The notes under the pieces are model-generated. The model was given only the letters and a program-made list of their open reading frames with translations, did no database searches and was not told the origin of the DNA. From NCBI GenBank assembly GCA_035760665.1, contig DASTSN010000016.1:1-64000 (forward strand): a stretch of 64,000 nucleotides of DNA, given 5' to 3'. Origin of the DNA: DASTSN01 sp035760665. GTDB taxonomy: Bacteria > Bacteroidota > Bacteroidia > Chitinophagales > Chitinophagaceae. A program made the translations under genes and the position numbers. Of this stretch, positions 34,751 through 43,845 are shown one piece after another (positions within the stretch are counted from its first letter, which is position 1; each line of letters opens with the position of its first letter).

Positions 34751-36032
34751 GGCTTAATAATAATTTTCTGAATATGACCAAATGAATAATAAAAACAATA
34801 CAATTGCTTAATGCAAAGCCCATTGTTGCTCCTAATGCGCCAAAACGAGAAGTAAAATACCAGCATACAAAGACGTTTAAGCCTGTTCCCACAAACTCCA
34901 TAACGATATAGTACTTTGTCATGGTTCTAGCTAGGAAAATGAAACTAAGTACCCAAAAACCCATTTTAAAAAAATCACCAATTAACTGATATAAAAATAA
35001 ATCCTCCATTCCTAGAAAACGCTCGTTAAAAAGAATATGAATAATAAGCGTTCTACACAAAAAAATTAATGATAAGGTGATCAACAGAAAAGGCACCATA
35101 AATTTATAAACGTAAAATACTTCTTTTCTAACCTCTTGATCAGTTTTTAAACCTGATAATTTGGGCAAATAATAAACACTAAAAGAAGTTGTTAGTACCA
35201 TAAGGTACATCGTTGAAATTCTGTTTATACCTTCCCACAAACCAGCATCACTAAGGGACTGATGTTCAGTAATAAAGTTTCTAATAAAAAGCTGTCCTAA
35301 GGGTACCAATATGGCACTTGTTAGAGCCATCAAAGAAAAGTGACCGAGTTTTAAAGCTGCCGTCCTGCTGAAACGTCCTGTAAAAAACTTTACCTTAAAC
35401 CACTCAGAACGAGATACTAAAAACAGTGTAACAATGAAAATAACAGACTGATAGGTAACCAAAGCCAACAATGCACCATAAACGCCAAAGACTATCGCCA
35501 AGACTATTGAAAACAAAAGCCCAATGATACTGCCAGCAATATTAACAATGACATATTTTTTAAACTCTTTGAAACCATTTATGATAGCGATCAATAAAGC
35601 ATTCAGTGCAAATAATATAATGGTAACGCCAAAAATATAAAAAACGGAAACATATTGACTGTCTTTGAGGATTTCAACAGAAAAAAAACGAGCACCAAAA
35701 ATTAACAACAGCGCACAACAAACTGATAAAAAAACCGTAATCCAAAAACCTGTAGAGAGAAAAAGCCTATAACGCTTTGGGGAGTCTGCATATTGAGCAA
35801 TGTGTTTCGTTATACCCGTATTTATGCCACCTGCAGAAATACTAAGTATAATACTCGAAAAATTATTTAGTTGTCCTAATAAAGCAATACCGGTAGGCCC
35901 AATAATTTTAGCTACCACCTTGACACTTATAAAACCTGTGAGTATCCGCACCAGAGTGGAAACAGCGTTTAGTGAAGAAACCTTAACAAGGTCTGCAGAA
36001 ATTATTTTTTTTAGTCTTGAAATCATTTTCAA
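34740..36032 (-). CDS. wzx: Polysaccharide repeat-unit flippase (Wzx)
   Basis: A 430-residue membrane protein with about twelve helices, like the O-antigen translocase (WzxE-type) branch of the MOP flippases. The start SLNAVSTLVRILTGFISVKVVAKIIGP-GIALLGQ is characteristic of that group. It would move the undecaprenyl-linked repeat unit across the inner membrane for Wzy. It follows the amidotransferase gene by 65 bases and overlaps the GT2 gene. Confidence 0.9.
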   Translation of the reverse strand: MKMISRLKKIISADLVKVSSLNAVSTLVRILTGFISVKVVAKIIGPTGIALLGQLNNFSSIILSISAGGINTGITKHIAQYADSPKRYRLFLSTGFWITVFLSVCCALLLIFGARFFSVEILKDSQYVSVFYIFGVTIILFALNALLIAIINGFKEFKKYVIVNIAGSIIGLLFSIVLAIVFGVYGALLALVTYQSVIFIVTLFLVSRSEWFKVKFFTGRFSRTAALKLGHFSLMALTSAILVPLGQLFIRNFITEHQSLSDAGLWEGINRISTMYLMVLTTSFSVYYLPKLSGLKTDQEVRKEVFYVYKFMVPFLLITLSLIFLCRTLIIHILFNERFLGMEDLFLYQLIGDFFKMGFWVLSFIFLARTMTKYYIVMEFVGTGLNVFVCWYFTSRFGALGATMGFALSNCIVFIIHLVIFRKLLLSHAQ

Positions 36033-36097
36033 ACGTACAGATTCGTAAAATATAGCTACCCACTCTAAACTATGGCATTAAATTGTCACTACGATAC

Positions 36098-38008
36098 TTA
36101 ATTCATCCACTTTTCGTACCATAACTGAAACATAAAAAAAGACCAAAGTCGTTCTTTTCTTTCATGCTTTCCTTGATAATAGCACCGTTTCATGTTTGTA
36201 ACATAATCTAGATTAAAAATTCCCTGGCGCTCGATATAATTGGGATCACAAAAATAATCTATCTGGGGTTTTAATACATTATGCAACCAGATGTCAACAG
36301 GACTCGCAAAACCCATTTTAGGACGATCCATTAATTTTTTTTCAACATGCTTATGTACAATCTCTTTCAATAAATATTTTCTTTCCCCATTCTTCACCTT
36401 GAATGTTGGCGGCAATTTAGCTGCCCACTCGATAATGTGTTGATCTAAGAATGGTTCTCGCCCCTCCAGGCTTACAGACATAGTGGCTCTGTCCACCTTT
36501 TGAAGAATTCCATCGACCATATGATTTGAAAAATCAGCTGCACAAGCATATGAAAGCAGATCTATCGTGTTGTTTATACTGGGTAAATTAAAAAAAAGGT
36601 CTCGGGCATCTGAATTTTGCAGAAACATTTTATTTATTTCATCTTCAAGATATAACAATGTATTTACTCTGAAAATATTTGAAACAGACGAGTCGGTTAA
36701 TACACTTTTTATCTTTTGATATCGAAACTGAAAAAGATTATTTTTATACAGAATAGGAAAAGCTTTCAATGGTGCCCAATTCATTATAAACGATGCAATC
36801 TTCTTTGGAATTTGTGGTAAAGTTTTCAGTTTCTCATAGTAAGACATCATAGTGGCATATCGGTTGTATCCTCCAAAAATTTCATCCCCGCCATCAGCAG
36901 AAAGCGCAACAGTTACAATATCCCTGGCAATTTTACTCACCAACATAGTTGGAATAGCACTATCATCTGCTAACGGCTCATCGTAATAATAGGGAATATG
37001 CGGAATCATGTCTAAAGCCTGTTGTTCCGTACAATACAACTCATGATGATCAGTGCCAAGTCTATCTGCAATTCGTCTTGCAAAAGGTGCCTCATCCAAT
37101 TTTTGATCCTGCATCCCAATTGTAAAAGTTTTGATTTTTCGACTTTGATTCTTTTGCAGTAATGCAGTTACGCAGGTGCTGTCATATCCACCGCTTAGAA
37201 AAACACCTACAGGAACATCAGCAACCATTCTATAATTAAAGGCTTTCTCCATTATTCGTTCCGTTTCATCAAGCGCTTCTCGAAAGTCAATATTTATAAT
37301 AGGTTGATTATAATAATTGTTGATATTCCAATACTGGGTGAGCCTAGTCTCGTGCGTTATCAGATTAATTTCTAAAATATGGGCAGGAGGCAACTTGAAA
37401 GCCTCTTGATAAATACTCATTGGTGCAGGTACATATCCTAGCTGGAAATATGCCCGGACAGCCTCATGATTCAAACGCTTTTCAAAAGCAGGATGCTTTA
37501 AAAAAGACTTTAATTCTGAAGAAAAGAGAAATAAGTTGTCTTTCCAGTAATAGTAAAAGGGTTTAACACCGGCCCGGTCTCTGCAACAGGTTAACGTGTG
37601 ATTAACTTTATCATAAAGAACAAAGGCAAACATCCCTATAAATCGGCCAACTCCTGCGTACCCCCATTCTTTGAAGGCATAGATGATAACCTCAGTGTCA
37701 GAATTACTTTGAAACTGGTATCCGGCTTTTAGTAAATCATTTTTAATTTCTGCATAGTTGTATATTTCTCCATTAAAAACGATTATATATCTGCCATCTA
37801 AGGATTGCATTGGTTGATTACCGGAAACTGATAAATCAATTATCGATAACCTTCTATGACCCAACCCAATGATATAATCATCAAGCCTTGAATAGTATTC
37901 ACCAGCGGCATCCGGCCCACGATGAATTAGGCAATTAGTCATATCGACCAATACATTTCTGGAAGATGATCGATTGCTCCAATCAATAAAACCGGTTATT
38001 CCGCACAT
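36098..38008 (-). CDS. asnB: Asparagine-synthase-type glutamine amidotransferase
   Basis: A 636-residue protein with an N-terminal class II glutaminase domain (MCGITGFIDW, Cys2 nucleophile; HRGPDAAG; RRLSIIDL) and a C-terminal ATP-pyrophosphatase synthase domain (SGGYDSTCVTALL at about residue 268; DEPLADDSAIPTM; SADGGDEIFGGYNRY). Housekeeping asparagine synthase has the same domains, but in polysaccharide loci such proteins often amidate a uronic-acid carboxyl of the repeat unit. It lies inside the run between the propeller and wzx genes, so a polysaccharide role is inferred. Confidence 0.87.
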   Translation of the reverse strand: MCGITGFIDWSNRSSSRNVLVDMTNCLIHRGPDAAGEYYSRLDDYIIGLGHRRLSIIDLSVSGNQPMQSLDGRYIIVFNGEIYNYAEIKNDLLKAGYQFQSNSDTEVIIYAFKEWGYAGVGRFIGMFAFVLYDKVNHTLTCCRDRAGVKPFYYYWKDNLFLFSSELKSFLKHPAFEKRLNHEAVRAYFQLGYVPAPMSIYQEAFKLPPAHILEINLITHETRLTQYWNINNYYNQPIINIDFREALDETERIMEKAFNYRMVADVPVGVFLSGGYDSTCVTALLQKNQSRKIKTFTIGMQDQKLDEAPFARRIADRLGTDHHELYCTEQQALDMIPHIPYYYDEPLADDSAIPTMLVSKIARDIVTVALSADGGDEIFGGYNRYATMMSYYEKLKTLPQIPKKIASFIMNWAPLKAFPILYKNNLFQFRYQKIKSVLTDSSVSNIFRVNTLLYLEDEINKMFLQNSDARDLFFNLPSINNTIDLLSYACAADFSNHMVDGILQKVDRATMSVSLEGREPFLDQHIIEWAAKLPPTFKVKNGERKYLLKEIVHKHVEKKLMDRPKMGFASPVDIWLHNVLKPQIDYFCDPNYIERQGIFNLDYVTNMKRCYYQGKHERKERLWSFFMFQLWYEKWMN

Positions 38009-38029
38009 AGAAAATCTCTGAGTATTTTA

Positions 38030-38947
38030 TTATTGCATAATTTGAATAGAAGCCCACTTACGTTGCAAATATTTTTTTATCTTCTTAAACGGGTTCAATC
38101 TTCCTATTAAAACGTCAATTGCGACCCATTGACCTGACCCATTAATTGTATGAATGCCTAAATTTATCCGGTCAAGACGAGGCGGAGGGATGGTACAATA
38201 AACCTCCTCCTGATATTGTTCCTCGTTAAGAGTTACGATTTTTTGAATCGTTATTGATTCTCCATAGTAATTGCTGCAATTCTGAGACGGGCGGTAAAGA
38301 GCCCCATCTACAGTAATAAAGTTTCCCGCCGGTCGTGATCCATTCATCGATGATTTAACAGGATTCATCTTATGCGCCCGGTAATGGCCGTTCAGTTTAT
38401 CAGAATGATAAATATGTAGCTCCTTTTGAGAAGACTCCCCTAACTGTGTTGCAAAAATCCAGTAACGTTCCTGATAATAAAGCAAAGAAGCATCAATCAA
38501 TGGTTTATTCAGTACGATAAATTCATTAGTTATTGCTACATTCCGTGGATTATATTCATATCCAGACAATGCTCCGCTACGCCCCGATTCCGGGAAAAGA
38601 TACAGTTTACCGGAATCAAAATACAAAAAAGGATACGATAAATGCGTATCGGTCTTAAGGAGAGTTTGTTCTGCCTGTACCTCTAATAATGAATTCAACG
38701 TCATTGACTTTATCATCCCGTCGTAACGCCCCGTCGTGTATTCTTCAAATAAAAGATTTAACTTATTCTCAGAAATGTTTAAAATAAATGGATCTGCATA
38801 CGACTTTTTTGAATCATCAGGCTTTATCCAACGAAAAGAAGAAGGAATTTTCTTATTTCTGATCACTTCCTCCATTGTGCATTGAGCAATTCCTATTATC
38901 CATTGCTTTTCGCATACTTTGAATAACCACTTTTTGACGTTAACCAT
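38030..38947 (-). CDS. Beta-propeller protein of polysaccharide loci, copy 2 (GINT1-N-like)
   Basis: A paralogue of the 21019-21912 product, 305 residues from the start chosen. Shared blocks: YADPF, LSYPF, SGRSGALSGYEY, NPVK, NGSRPAGNF, YRPSQNCSNYYG and HTING. The frame continues to a TTG at 39022 inside the DegT gene; the ATG at 38947 (MVNVKKWLFKVCEKQWIIGIAQ) aligns with the start of copy 1 (FLKQWALGIAK) and so was chosen. There is no signal peptide. Function is unknown; see copy 1. Confidence 0.7.
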   Translation of the reverse strand: MVNVKKWLFKVCEKQWIIGIAQCTMEEVIRNKKIPSSFRWIKPDDSKKSYADPFILNISENKLNLLFEEYTTGRYDGMIKSMTLNSLLEVQAEQTLLKTDTHLSYPFLYFDSGKLYLFPESGRSGALSGYEYNPRNVAITNEFIVLNKPLIDASLLYYQERYWIFATQLGESSQKELHIYHSDKLNGHYRAHKMNPVKSSMNGSRPAGNFITVDGALYRPSQNCSNYYGESITIQKIVTLNEEQYQEEVYCTIPPPRLDRINLGIHTINGSGQWVAIDVLIGRLNPFKKIKKYLQRKWASIQIMQ

Positions 38948-38993
38948 TCTGTCAAATAACTTTTTAACCTGTGAATTAACCAGCAAAACCAGC

Positions 38994-40094
38994 CTATGAA
39001 AACTTATTGAGGTCTTGTACAATCTTCATCACCTCATCATCCGTCAATACCGGGCTCATGGGTAAACTCAGTACTTCCTGGTGAATCTTCTCGGTGATCG
39101 GAAACCTGAGATCATTCCATGCTGTATAAGCTTTTTGTTTATGCGGAGGAATAGGATAATGTACCAGTGTTTGAATGCCATTATCTAACAGATATTGCTG
39201 CAATTTTTCCCTGTCAGTTGTACGCACCACAAATAAATGCCATACATGTCCCTCCTGCTGCACAACATGAGGCAGTATAATTGCCGGATTCCTGATTTCG
39301 GTAAGGTACCTGTTGGCTACCGCCCTTCTCCGTAGGTTATCCTCTTCCAGGTGTCTGAGTTTTACATCGAGAACAGCCGCCTGAATCTCATCCAGGCGGC
39401 TGTTTTGGCCCTGGTAATCGTTTACATACTTAACCTTTGACCCGTAGTTAGCAACGGCCCGTATGATATCAGCCAGTTGATCATCATTTGTAGTAACCGC
39501 TCCCCCATCGCCAAGTGCCCCGAGATTTTTACCTGGATAAAAACTGGTACCAGCAGCATCTCCAAGACTACCGGTTTTCTGCCCTTTAAATAACGCACCT
39601 TGTGCCTGTGCGTTATCTTCAATCAACTTCAGGTTATATCGCTCACATATTTCTTTGATCCTGTCATTATAAGCGCACTGCCCATACAGGTGTACAATCA
39701 TAACGGCTTTTGTTTTGGGCGTCACAGCCTTTTCAATAAGCGAAGCATCTATATTATATGTTGCCAATTCAGGCTCTACTAAAACCGGCTTCAAATTCAC
39801 TGCCGTAATAGCAAGGACAGAGGCAATATAGGTATTGGCAGGTACAATCACTTCATCACCATCCTGCATGACACCCATACTTTTATAGGCTTTTAATATA
39901 AGAATCAATGCATCTAACCCGTTGGCTACACCGATGCAATGTTTTGCCTGGCAAAAGGCCGCAAAATTTGTTTCAAACTGTTTTACTTCATTTCCCAGTA
40001 AATACCAGCCGGAATCAATCACCCTGTTTACTGCCGTCTTAATGTCCTGGCTATACTTTTCTGTAATCTTTTGAAGGTCTAGAAATTTTATCAT
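38994..40094 (-). CDS. DegT/DnrJ/EryC1 sugar aminotransferase (FdtB/QdtB-like)
   Basis: A PLP-dependent aminotransferase of 366 residues acting on nucleotide-bound keto-sugars. The PLP lysine is in GTSFYPGKNLGALGDGGAV (about residue 185), with ANTYIASVLAI and EDNAQAQGA as cofactor-pocket blocks. The start MIKFLDLQKITEKYS and the RLDEIQAA block are usual. With two 3,4-ketoisomerase cupins and an acetyltransferase close by, the set resembles FdtA-FdtB-FdtC, which makes dTDP-3-acetamido-3,6-dideoxyhexose. The dTDP-glucose-forming genes (rmlA, rmlB) are not in this window. Confidence 0.85.
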   Translation of the reverse strand: MIKFLDLQKITEKYSQDIKTAVNRVIDSGWYLLGNEVKQFETNFAAFCQAKHCIGVANGLDALILILKAYKSMGVMQDGDEVIVPANTYIASVLAITAVNLKPVLVEPELATYNIDASLIEKAVTPKTKAVMIVHLYGQCAYNDRIKEICERYNLKLIEDNAQAQGALFKGQKTGSLGDAAGTSFYPGKNLGALGDGGAVTTNDDQLADIIRAVANYGSKVKYVNDYQGQNSRLDEIQAAVLDVKLRHLEEDNLRRRAVANRYLTEIRNPAIILPHVVQQEGHVWHLFVVRTTDREKLQQYLLDNGIQTLVHYPIPPHKQKAYTAWNDLRFPITEKIHQEVLSLPMSPVLTDDEVMKIVQDLNKFS

Positions 40095-40141
40095 TGTATG
40101 AGAAATACTTTATTTAAACAACCTGAATAAGACAAATTTCA

Positions 40142-41743
40142 TTATTTGCTTACAACATCTGCAAAAGAGTGTTCCATCATTTCATCCACCAGCAGGCCAG
40201 ACAGATGAAATATGCTTTTTGCATTTTCCACATGCCAGAGCTGTCCTTTGCTGTTAAAAAGCCCACCGAGCAATGGCCCCATAACATAAAGCCGCTCGCT
40301 GGCTTCAAAGGTTTCACTAACTTTTACCCCACGTTGTGTACAGTTGATTTCACAGAGACCATTCTTGATAAGGTTGGCAATGAGTGGTGAAGAAGATGAT
40401 GTGCTCAGTTGTTCAAAACCGCCACAATTGACGACCACACTAAATATGTCCGGGTATTGCTTAACCTCTCCATTCGAAACCTCTTTATACAGCAACTGGT
40501 ATGCCTTCTGTGATTCGGGCTTTTTCAACAAATTTGTAAAAACTCCCTTTAGGATCATCATTTTACCTGCGGCTTCCAGTGAAGATGCTGCATCACGATA
40601 TTCAGCCCCTGCCCTCCTGATCAATTTTGAAAAATCAGCGCCTGAAAAGCAATGAAATTTTTCCTTCTCTTCCTTGCTCAGTAAGCTAATTAATTCCACA
40701 AGCAGATCACTTAATGCATCGTGGGCATCGGCTATATTCACACCTGCAACTGAGGCCAGTTCTAGATCGTTCTGAACGGCGATCATCAGATCATCAGCTT
40801 TAAAAGCTTTCCTGCTTTTTAAAACTTCCATATTTTCAAAATGATATTTTAAAAAGCGTCCCGGTGTTATTCGTCTTGGAAGTTCGCCACTGGTTGACAA
40901 CACAATGATTTTATTAAGTAGCCCTTTCAACTCTTTATCGCCGTTTACAAGATAAAGAAACTCTAATGAACTGGCATTAGACCCCAGGAGCAACACATTT
41001 CGCTTAGCTTTGTCTTCGATTGATTGCAAGACAGCTTTCATTTTTGAAATATTATCTTCCAGGGAAGGAGAATATGTATCATGTATGTAGTTTTCATCCC
41101 TGGATGAAATTGACTGGTCTAGGAATTTCATGGGCGGGCTACCTACACATAATACAACCTTATCGGCATGCACTGTAAATTCACGGAGATTATCGATTAC
41201 CCCAACAATTTCATAAGCATCCTTTTCTTGTTGTCTTATATCTATAGTCCTGCCTTTAATAATATGAATAAAAATTTGCCCTGCCTGTTCAGATTCTTTT
41301 ATCTTTTTTTCCACTTTTTCTCTCAAATAGTTACCAAACAAATACCTGGGTAAATAGATTTCATCCCAACGATCTTCTTTGATGGATGAAAGGTTACGCT
41401 GAATCCATGCTATTGCAACGGGTCCACCTTTATCCTTTAAGTCATTCATCCAGTTATTCTGATGATCTTTTAACCATTGATAAAATTCATCTCGTTCAGC
41501 TACAGGTACAAAGTCACCAAGCGTGGTAATGGTTAATGAATTAACAGAAGACCTGTCGCCATACGGAACCCCGGTCCAGAGGTTGGGTGCTTTTTCAATT
41601 ACAGCAATATTAACAGGCTTATTCGCATTTGATTCTTTTGCTAACAATGCAATTTTTTCAATCAGTTTCAAAAGAACAGCAGCACAGGAAATGCCGCTAC
41701 CGACAAAGACGATTTCGTATGAAGAGGTTTCAGTTTGAGGCAT
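40142..41743 (-). CDS. FAD/NAD(P)-binding protein, unusual member of the locus
   Basis: A 533-residue flavoprotein-like protein. The dinucleotide loop is EIVFVGSGISCAAVLLKL at the N terminus, and a second one lies near NVLLLGSNASSLEFLYLV. WTGVPYGDRSSVNSL resembles the FAD-NAD(P)-binding family (Pfam NAD_binding_9). The frame begins at a GTG (41776), but the ATG at 41743 puts the nucleotide loop near the N terminus as in relatives. It lies between the DegT gene and the acetyltransferase gene. It may hydroxylate or oxidise a sugar amine; no direct evidence. Confidence 0.7.
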   Translation of the reverse strand: MPQTETSSYEIVFVGSGISCAAVLLKLIEKIALLAKESNANKPVNIAVIEKAPNLWTGVPYGDRSSVNSLTITTLGDFVPVAERDEFYQWLKDHQNNWMNDLKDKGGPVAIAWIQRNLSSIKEDRWDEIYLPRYLFGNYLREKVEKKIKESEQAGQIFIHIIKGRTIDIRQQEKDAYEIVGVIDNLREFTVHADKVVLCVGSPPMKFLDQSISSRDENYIHDTYSPSLEDNISKMKAVLQSIEDKAKRNVLLLGSNASSLEFLYLVNGDKELKGLLNKIIVLSTSGELPRRITPGRFLKYHFENMEVLKSRKAFKADDLMIAVQNDLELASVAGVNIADAHDALSDLLVELISLLSKEEKEKFHCFSGADFSKLIRRAGAEYRDAASSLEAAGKMMILKGVFTNLLKKPESQKAYQLLYKEVSNGEVKQYPDIFSVVVNCGGFEQLSTSSSSPLIANLIKNGLCEINCTQRGVKVSETFEASERLYVMGPLLGGLFNSKGQLWHVENAKSIFHLSGLLVDEMMEHSFADVVSK

Positions 41744-41864
41744 AAGGTTTAATAAAAAACTTGAAAAGATTGTCACTACGTTCTAGAAAATTACTGAACA
41801 AAATATTTCAGCGATTTTCTTGTTTAACCATATTCAAATAAAATTACTGCTAATAAATCCTGGA

Positions 41865-42872
41865 TTACTGACTGATTAAATGCTCAAGACGAACATAATC
41901 TGCCGTGTTCATTTCATAAAAGTTTTGCGAATATGTTCTTGCGCCGAGGCCTTCTTTCCAATCCAGTAACCCAAGGTTCAATACCAAACCATCATTTTCA
42001 TTCGAGTTCCCAAAATCAAAAAAATCTTTACAAGGATACACCTCACTAATCAGCGTATCGAATAGTAAATCGAGGCTTCCATTCTTTCTACCCTCAGAAG
42101 TACCGCTGGTATATTGCGCCCTGGCAATTTTATCCATCTCAAAAATTGTAACACCAGCCATAATCTCGCCATGGTAATACGCATTAAACTGCTTGATTTT
42201 ATCCGGGAAGCGGCTATGCAGTAATTTGATTTCTTCGACTGAATGGACAGGTCTTACCCCATGCCTCAATTGCAAGTTTGGCTCCAGTACTCCATTCCAG
42301 AAAATGTCAAAATCATTATCCTGCCTGATCTCGACACCGATTTTCCGCGCATTTTTCATGGCTGAAAGACGCCTCCGCTGGTAGGAGAAGCGTTCTGCAA
42401 TTTTTATAACAGCTCCTGCGTCCCTTCTGAAAAGCCGTGCACCCAGGATGAAAAAGATATATTGCATTTCATCGGAAGGAATATTGTTATAAATAGCAGG
42501 TATTTCTTTATAAATTAATTTATCAATACCTTTTTGATGATAGTGTTTCAATATTTCACTAAAAAATACGATCATGTCCCGCAACTTCTCTTCTTTATCC
42601 ACTACCATTCCACCATACGTCAAGCCCTGGTGAGAGACTACTGTATTGTCAGTAGTAAGATTTGCCGGGAAAAGCGCCATGATTTTTTTATTTTCATTAC
42701 AGGCAACAATGGAGCAATCATTAAATCTGTCAGCATGATATTCCATATAATCACGGTGGAACAGAAAGGATGCATTTTTTGCATGGTCAAGGAAATTATT
42801 CCATGCTTGGCGGAAGCTGCTGTCATAGCCACAAATATGTACTATTTTTTCAGTTGTAACTTTTACTTCCAT
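41865..42872 (-). CDS. GNAT/FemAB-like acyltransferase
   Basis: A 335-residue acyltransferase with two GNAT-like halves, as in FemAB-type enzymes. The second half has the GNAT core pattern around AGVTIFEMDKIARAQYTSGTSEGRKNGSLDLLFDTLI. It has no signal peptide. Position beside the ketoisomerase cupins and the DegT aminotransferase suggests it acylates the amino group of the 3-amino sugar. Transfer of an amino acid rather than an acetyl group is possible for FemAB-like proteins. Confidence 0.75.
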   Translation of the reverse strand: MEVKVTTEKIVHICGYDSSFRQAWNNFLDHAKNASFLFHRDYMEYHADRFNDCSIVACNENKKIMALFPANLTTDNTVVSHQGLTYGGMVVDKEEKLRDMIVFFSEILKHYHQKGIDKLIYKEIPAIYNNIPSDEMQYIFFILGARLFRRDAGAVIKIAERFSYQRRRLSAMKNARKIGVEIRQDNDFDIFWNGVLEPNLQLRHGVRPVHSVEEIKLLHSRFPDKIKQFNAYYHGEIMAGVTIFEMDKIARAQYTSGTSEGRKNGSLDLLFDTLISEVYPCKDFFDFGNSNENDGLVLNLGLLDWKEGLGARTYSQNFYEMNTADYVRLEHLISQ

Positions 42873-42963
42873 ATATTAAAAAAAATGTAAATGTTTGTAA
42901 CAAATAAAGTTGACAGCTTAATTTATTTCAAAATATACGTACAAATAATAAATGATACAATCA

Positions 42964-43413
42964 TCATTTATTGACCACGATCTCGGGACTTAATATTTTC
43001 TTATACTGTAAAAAGTCGTGGTAATCTCTGATATAATCATTCTCGTCATATATTTCAGAAGCCAGTACAAGGCAGATAGCACCTGAAGAAAAATTACTGA
43101 TATCCCTCCACATACCTGGCAGCAGGTGGAGGCCCATATAGGGCCGGGCAAGGTGAATCGTTTTTTTATTTTTCCCATCATCTAATGTCACATCAAAGCT
43201 GCCACTGGCAGCAATGACTAGTTGCTCTAAGGATTTATGTGCATGCGCTCCCCTGCTTTCCCCGCCGGGCATATCGTAGAGGTAATAGATACGCTTTATG
43301 GTAAAGGGTATTGTTTCCAGATTAGTAACGGGTGTGATATTTCCTGCCCGGTTATGAATTCTTGGCAACTGCAGGATACTGCAATCAAAAACTGTATATC
43401 GGCTGCTGCTCAA
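42964..43413 (-). CDS. Sugar 3,4-ketoisomerase cupin (FdtA/QdtA type), copy 1
   Basis: A 149-residue cupin of the FdtA/WxcM type that moves the keto group of dTDP-4-keto-6-deoxyhexose from C4 to C3. Metal-free active-site histidines are both present in GAHAHKSLEQ, with the family block YLYDMPGG before it and NDYIRDYHDFL at the end. The start is a TTG at 43413 whose TTGA overlaps the stop of copy 2, so translation is probably coupled; no in-frame ATG lies before the conserved region. Substrate epimer cannot be read directly. Confidence 0.82.
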   Translation of the reverse strand: MSSSRYTVFDCSILQLPRIHNRAGNITPVTNLETIPFTIKRIYYLYDMPGGESRGAHAHKSLEQLVIAASGSFDVTLDDGKNKKTIHLARPYMGLHLLPGMWRDISNFSSGAICLVLASEIYDENDYIRDYHDFLQYKKILSPEIVVNK

Positions 43414-43814
43414 ATTTTTGTTTGTTTAAATTCATTGATGTCTCGGATATAATCCTGCTCATCATATGGTTGGTCGGCCACGATAAAAGCCAGCGCATTG
43501 GTAGAAAAATTTTCCAAATGGCGCCACATCATTTTGGGAATATACAGGCCGTAATAGGATCGGTTAAGAGAATATCTCCTTTCGTTTTCCCCATCATAAA
43601 GCACCACATCGAAACTTCCGGAAAGTGCGATGATGATTTCCTGAAGGTTTTTATAAGCATGGCCGCCGCGTTGCTCACCTCCGGGTACGTCATAAATCCA
43701 ATATACCCGCTTTACTTCGAAGGGGATTTGATCCTGATTCTGAAGAAAGGACAGATTACCCCTTGGATCCAGGATCTTTGGGAAATCGATCAATGTGACT
43801 TCGCTAATAGACAT
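43410..43814 (-). CDS. Sugar 3,4-ketoisomerase cupin, copy 2 with His to Tyr change
   Basis: A 134-residue paralogue of copy 1, with the same blocks YWIYDVPGG, RGGHAYKNLQE and QDYIRDINEF. Where copy 1 has HAH the second histidine is a tyrosine here (HAY). If that histidine is catalytic, copy 2 may have a different epimer preference or be a partner of copy 1. It starts at an ATG and ends on the TTG of copy 1. It follows the antiterminator gene by about 30 bases. Confidence 0.78.
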   Translation of the reverse strand: MSISEVTLIDFPKILDPRGNLSFLQNQDQIPFEVKRVYWIYDVPGGEQRGGHAYKNLQEIIIALSGSFDVVLYDGENERRYSLNRSYYGLYIPKMMWRHLENFSTNALAFIVADQPYDEQDYIRDINEFKQTKI

Positions 43815-43845
43815 GATAAATTGAAAAAAACGAAGAGCAAGTCGT

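Noticed and set aside
38948..39022. Upstream extension of the second propeller gene from a TTG
   Set aside because: Paralogue alignment supports the ATG at 38947; the extension overlaps the DegT gene.
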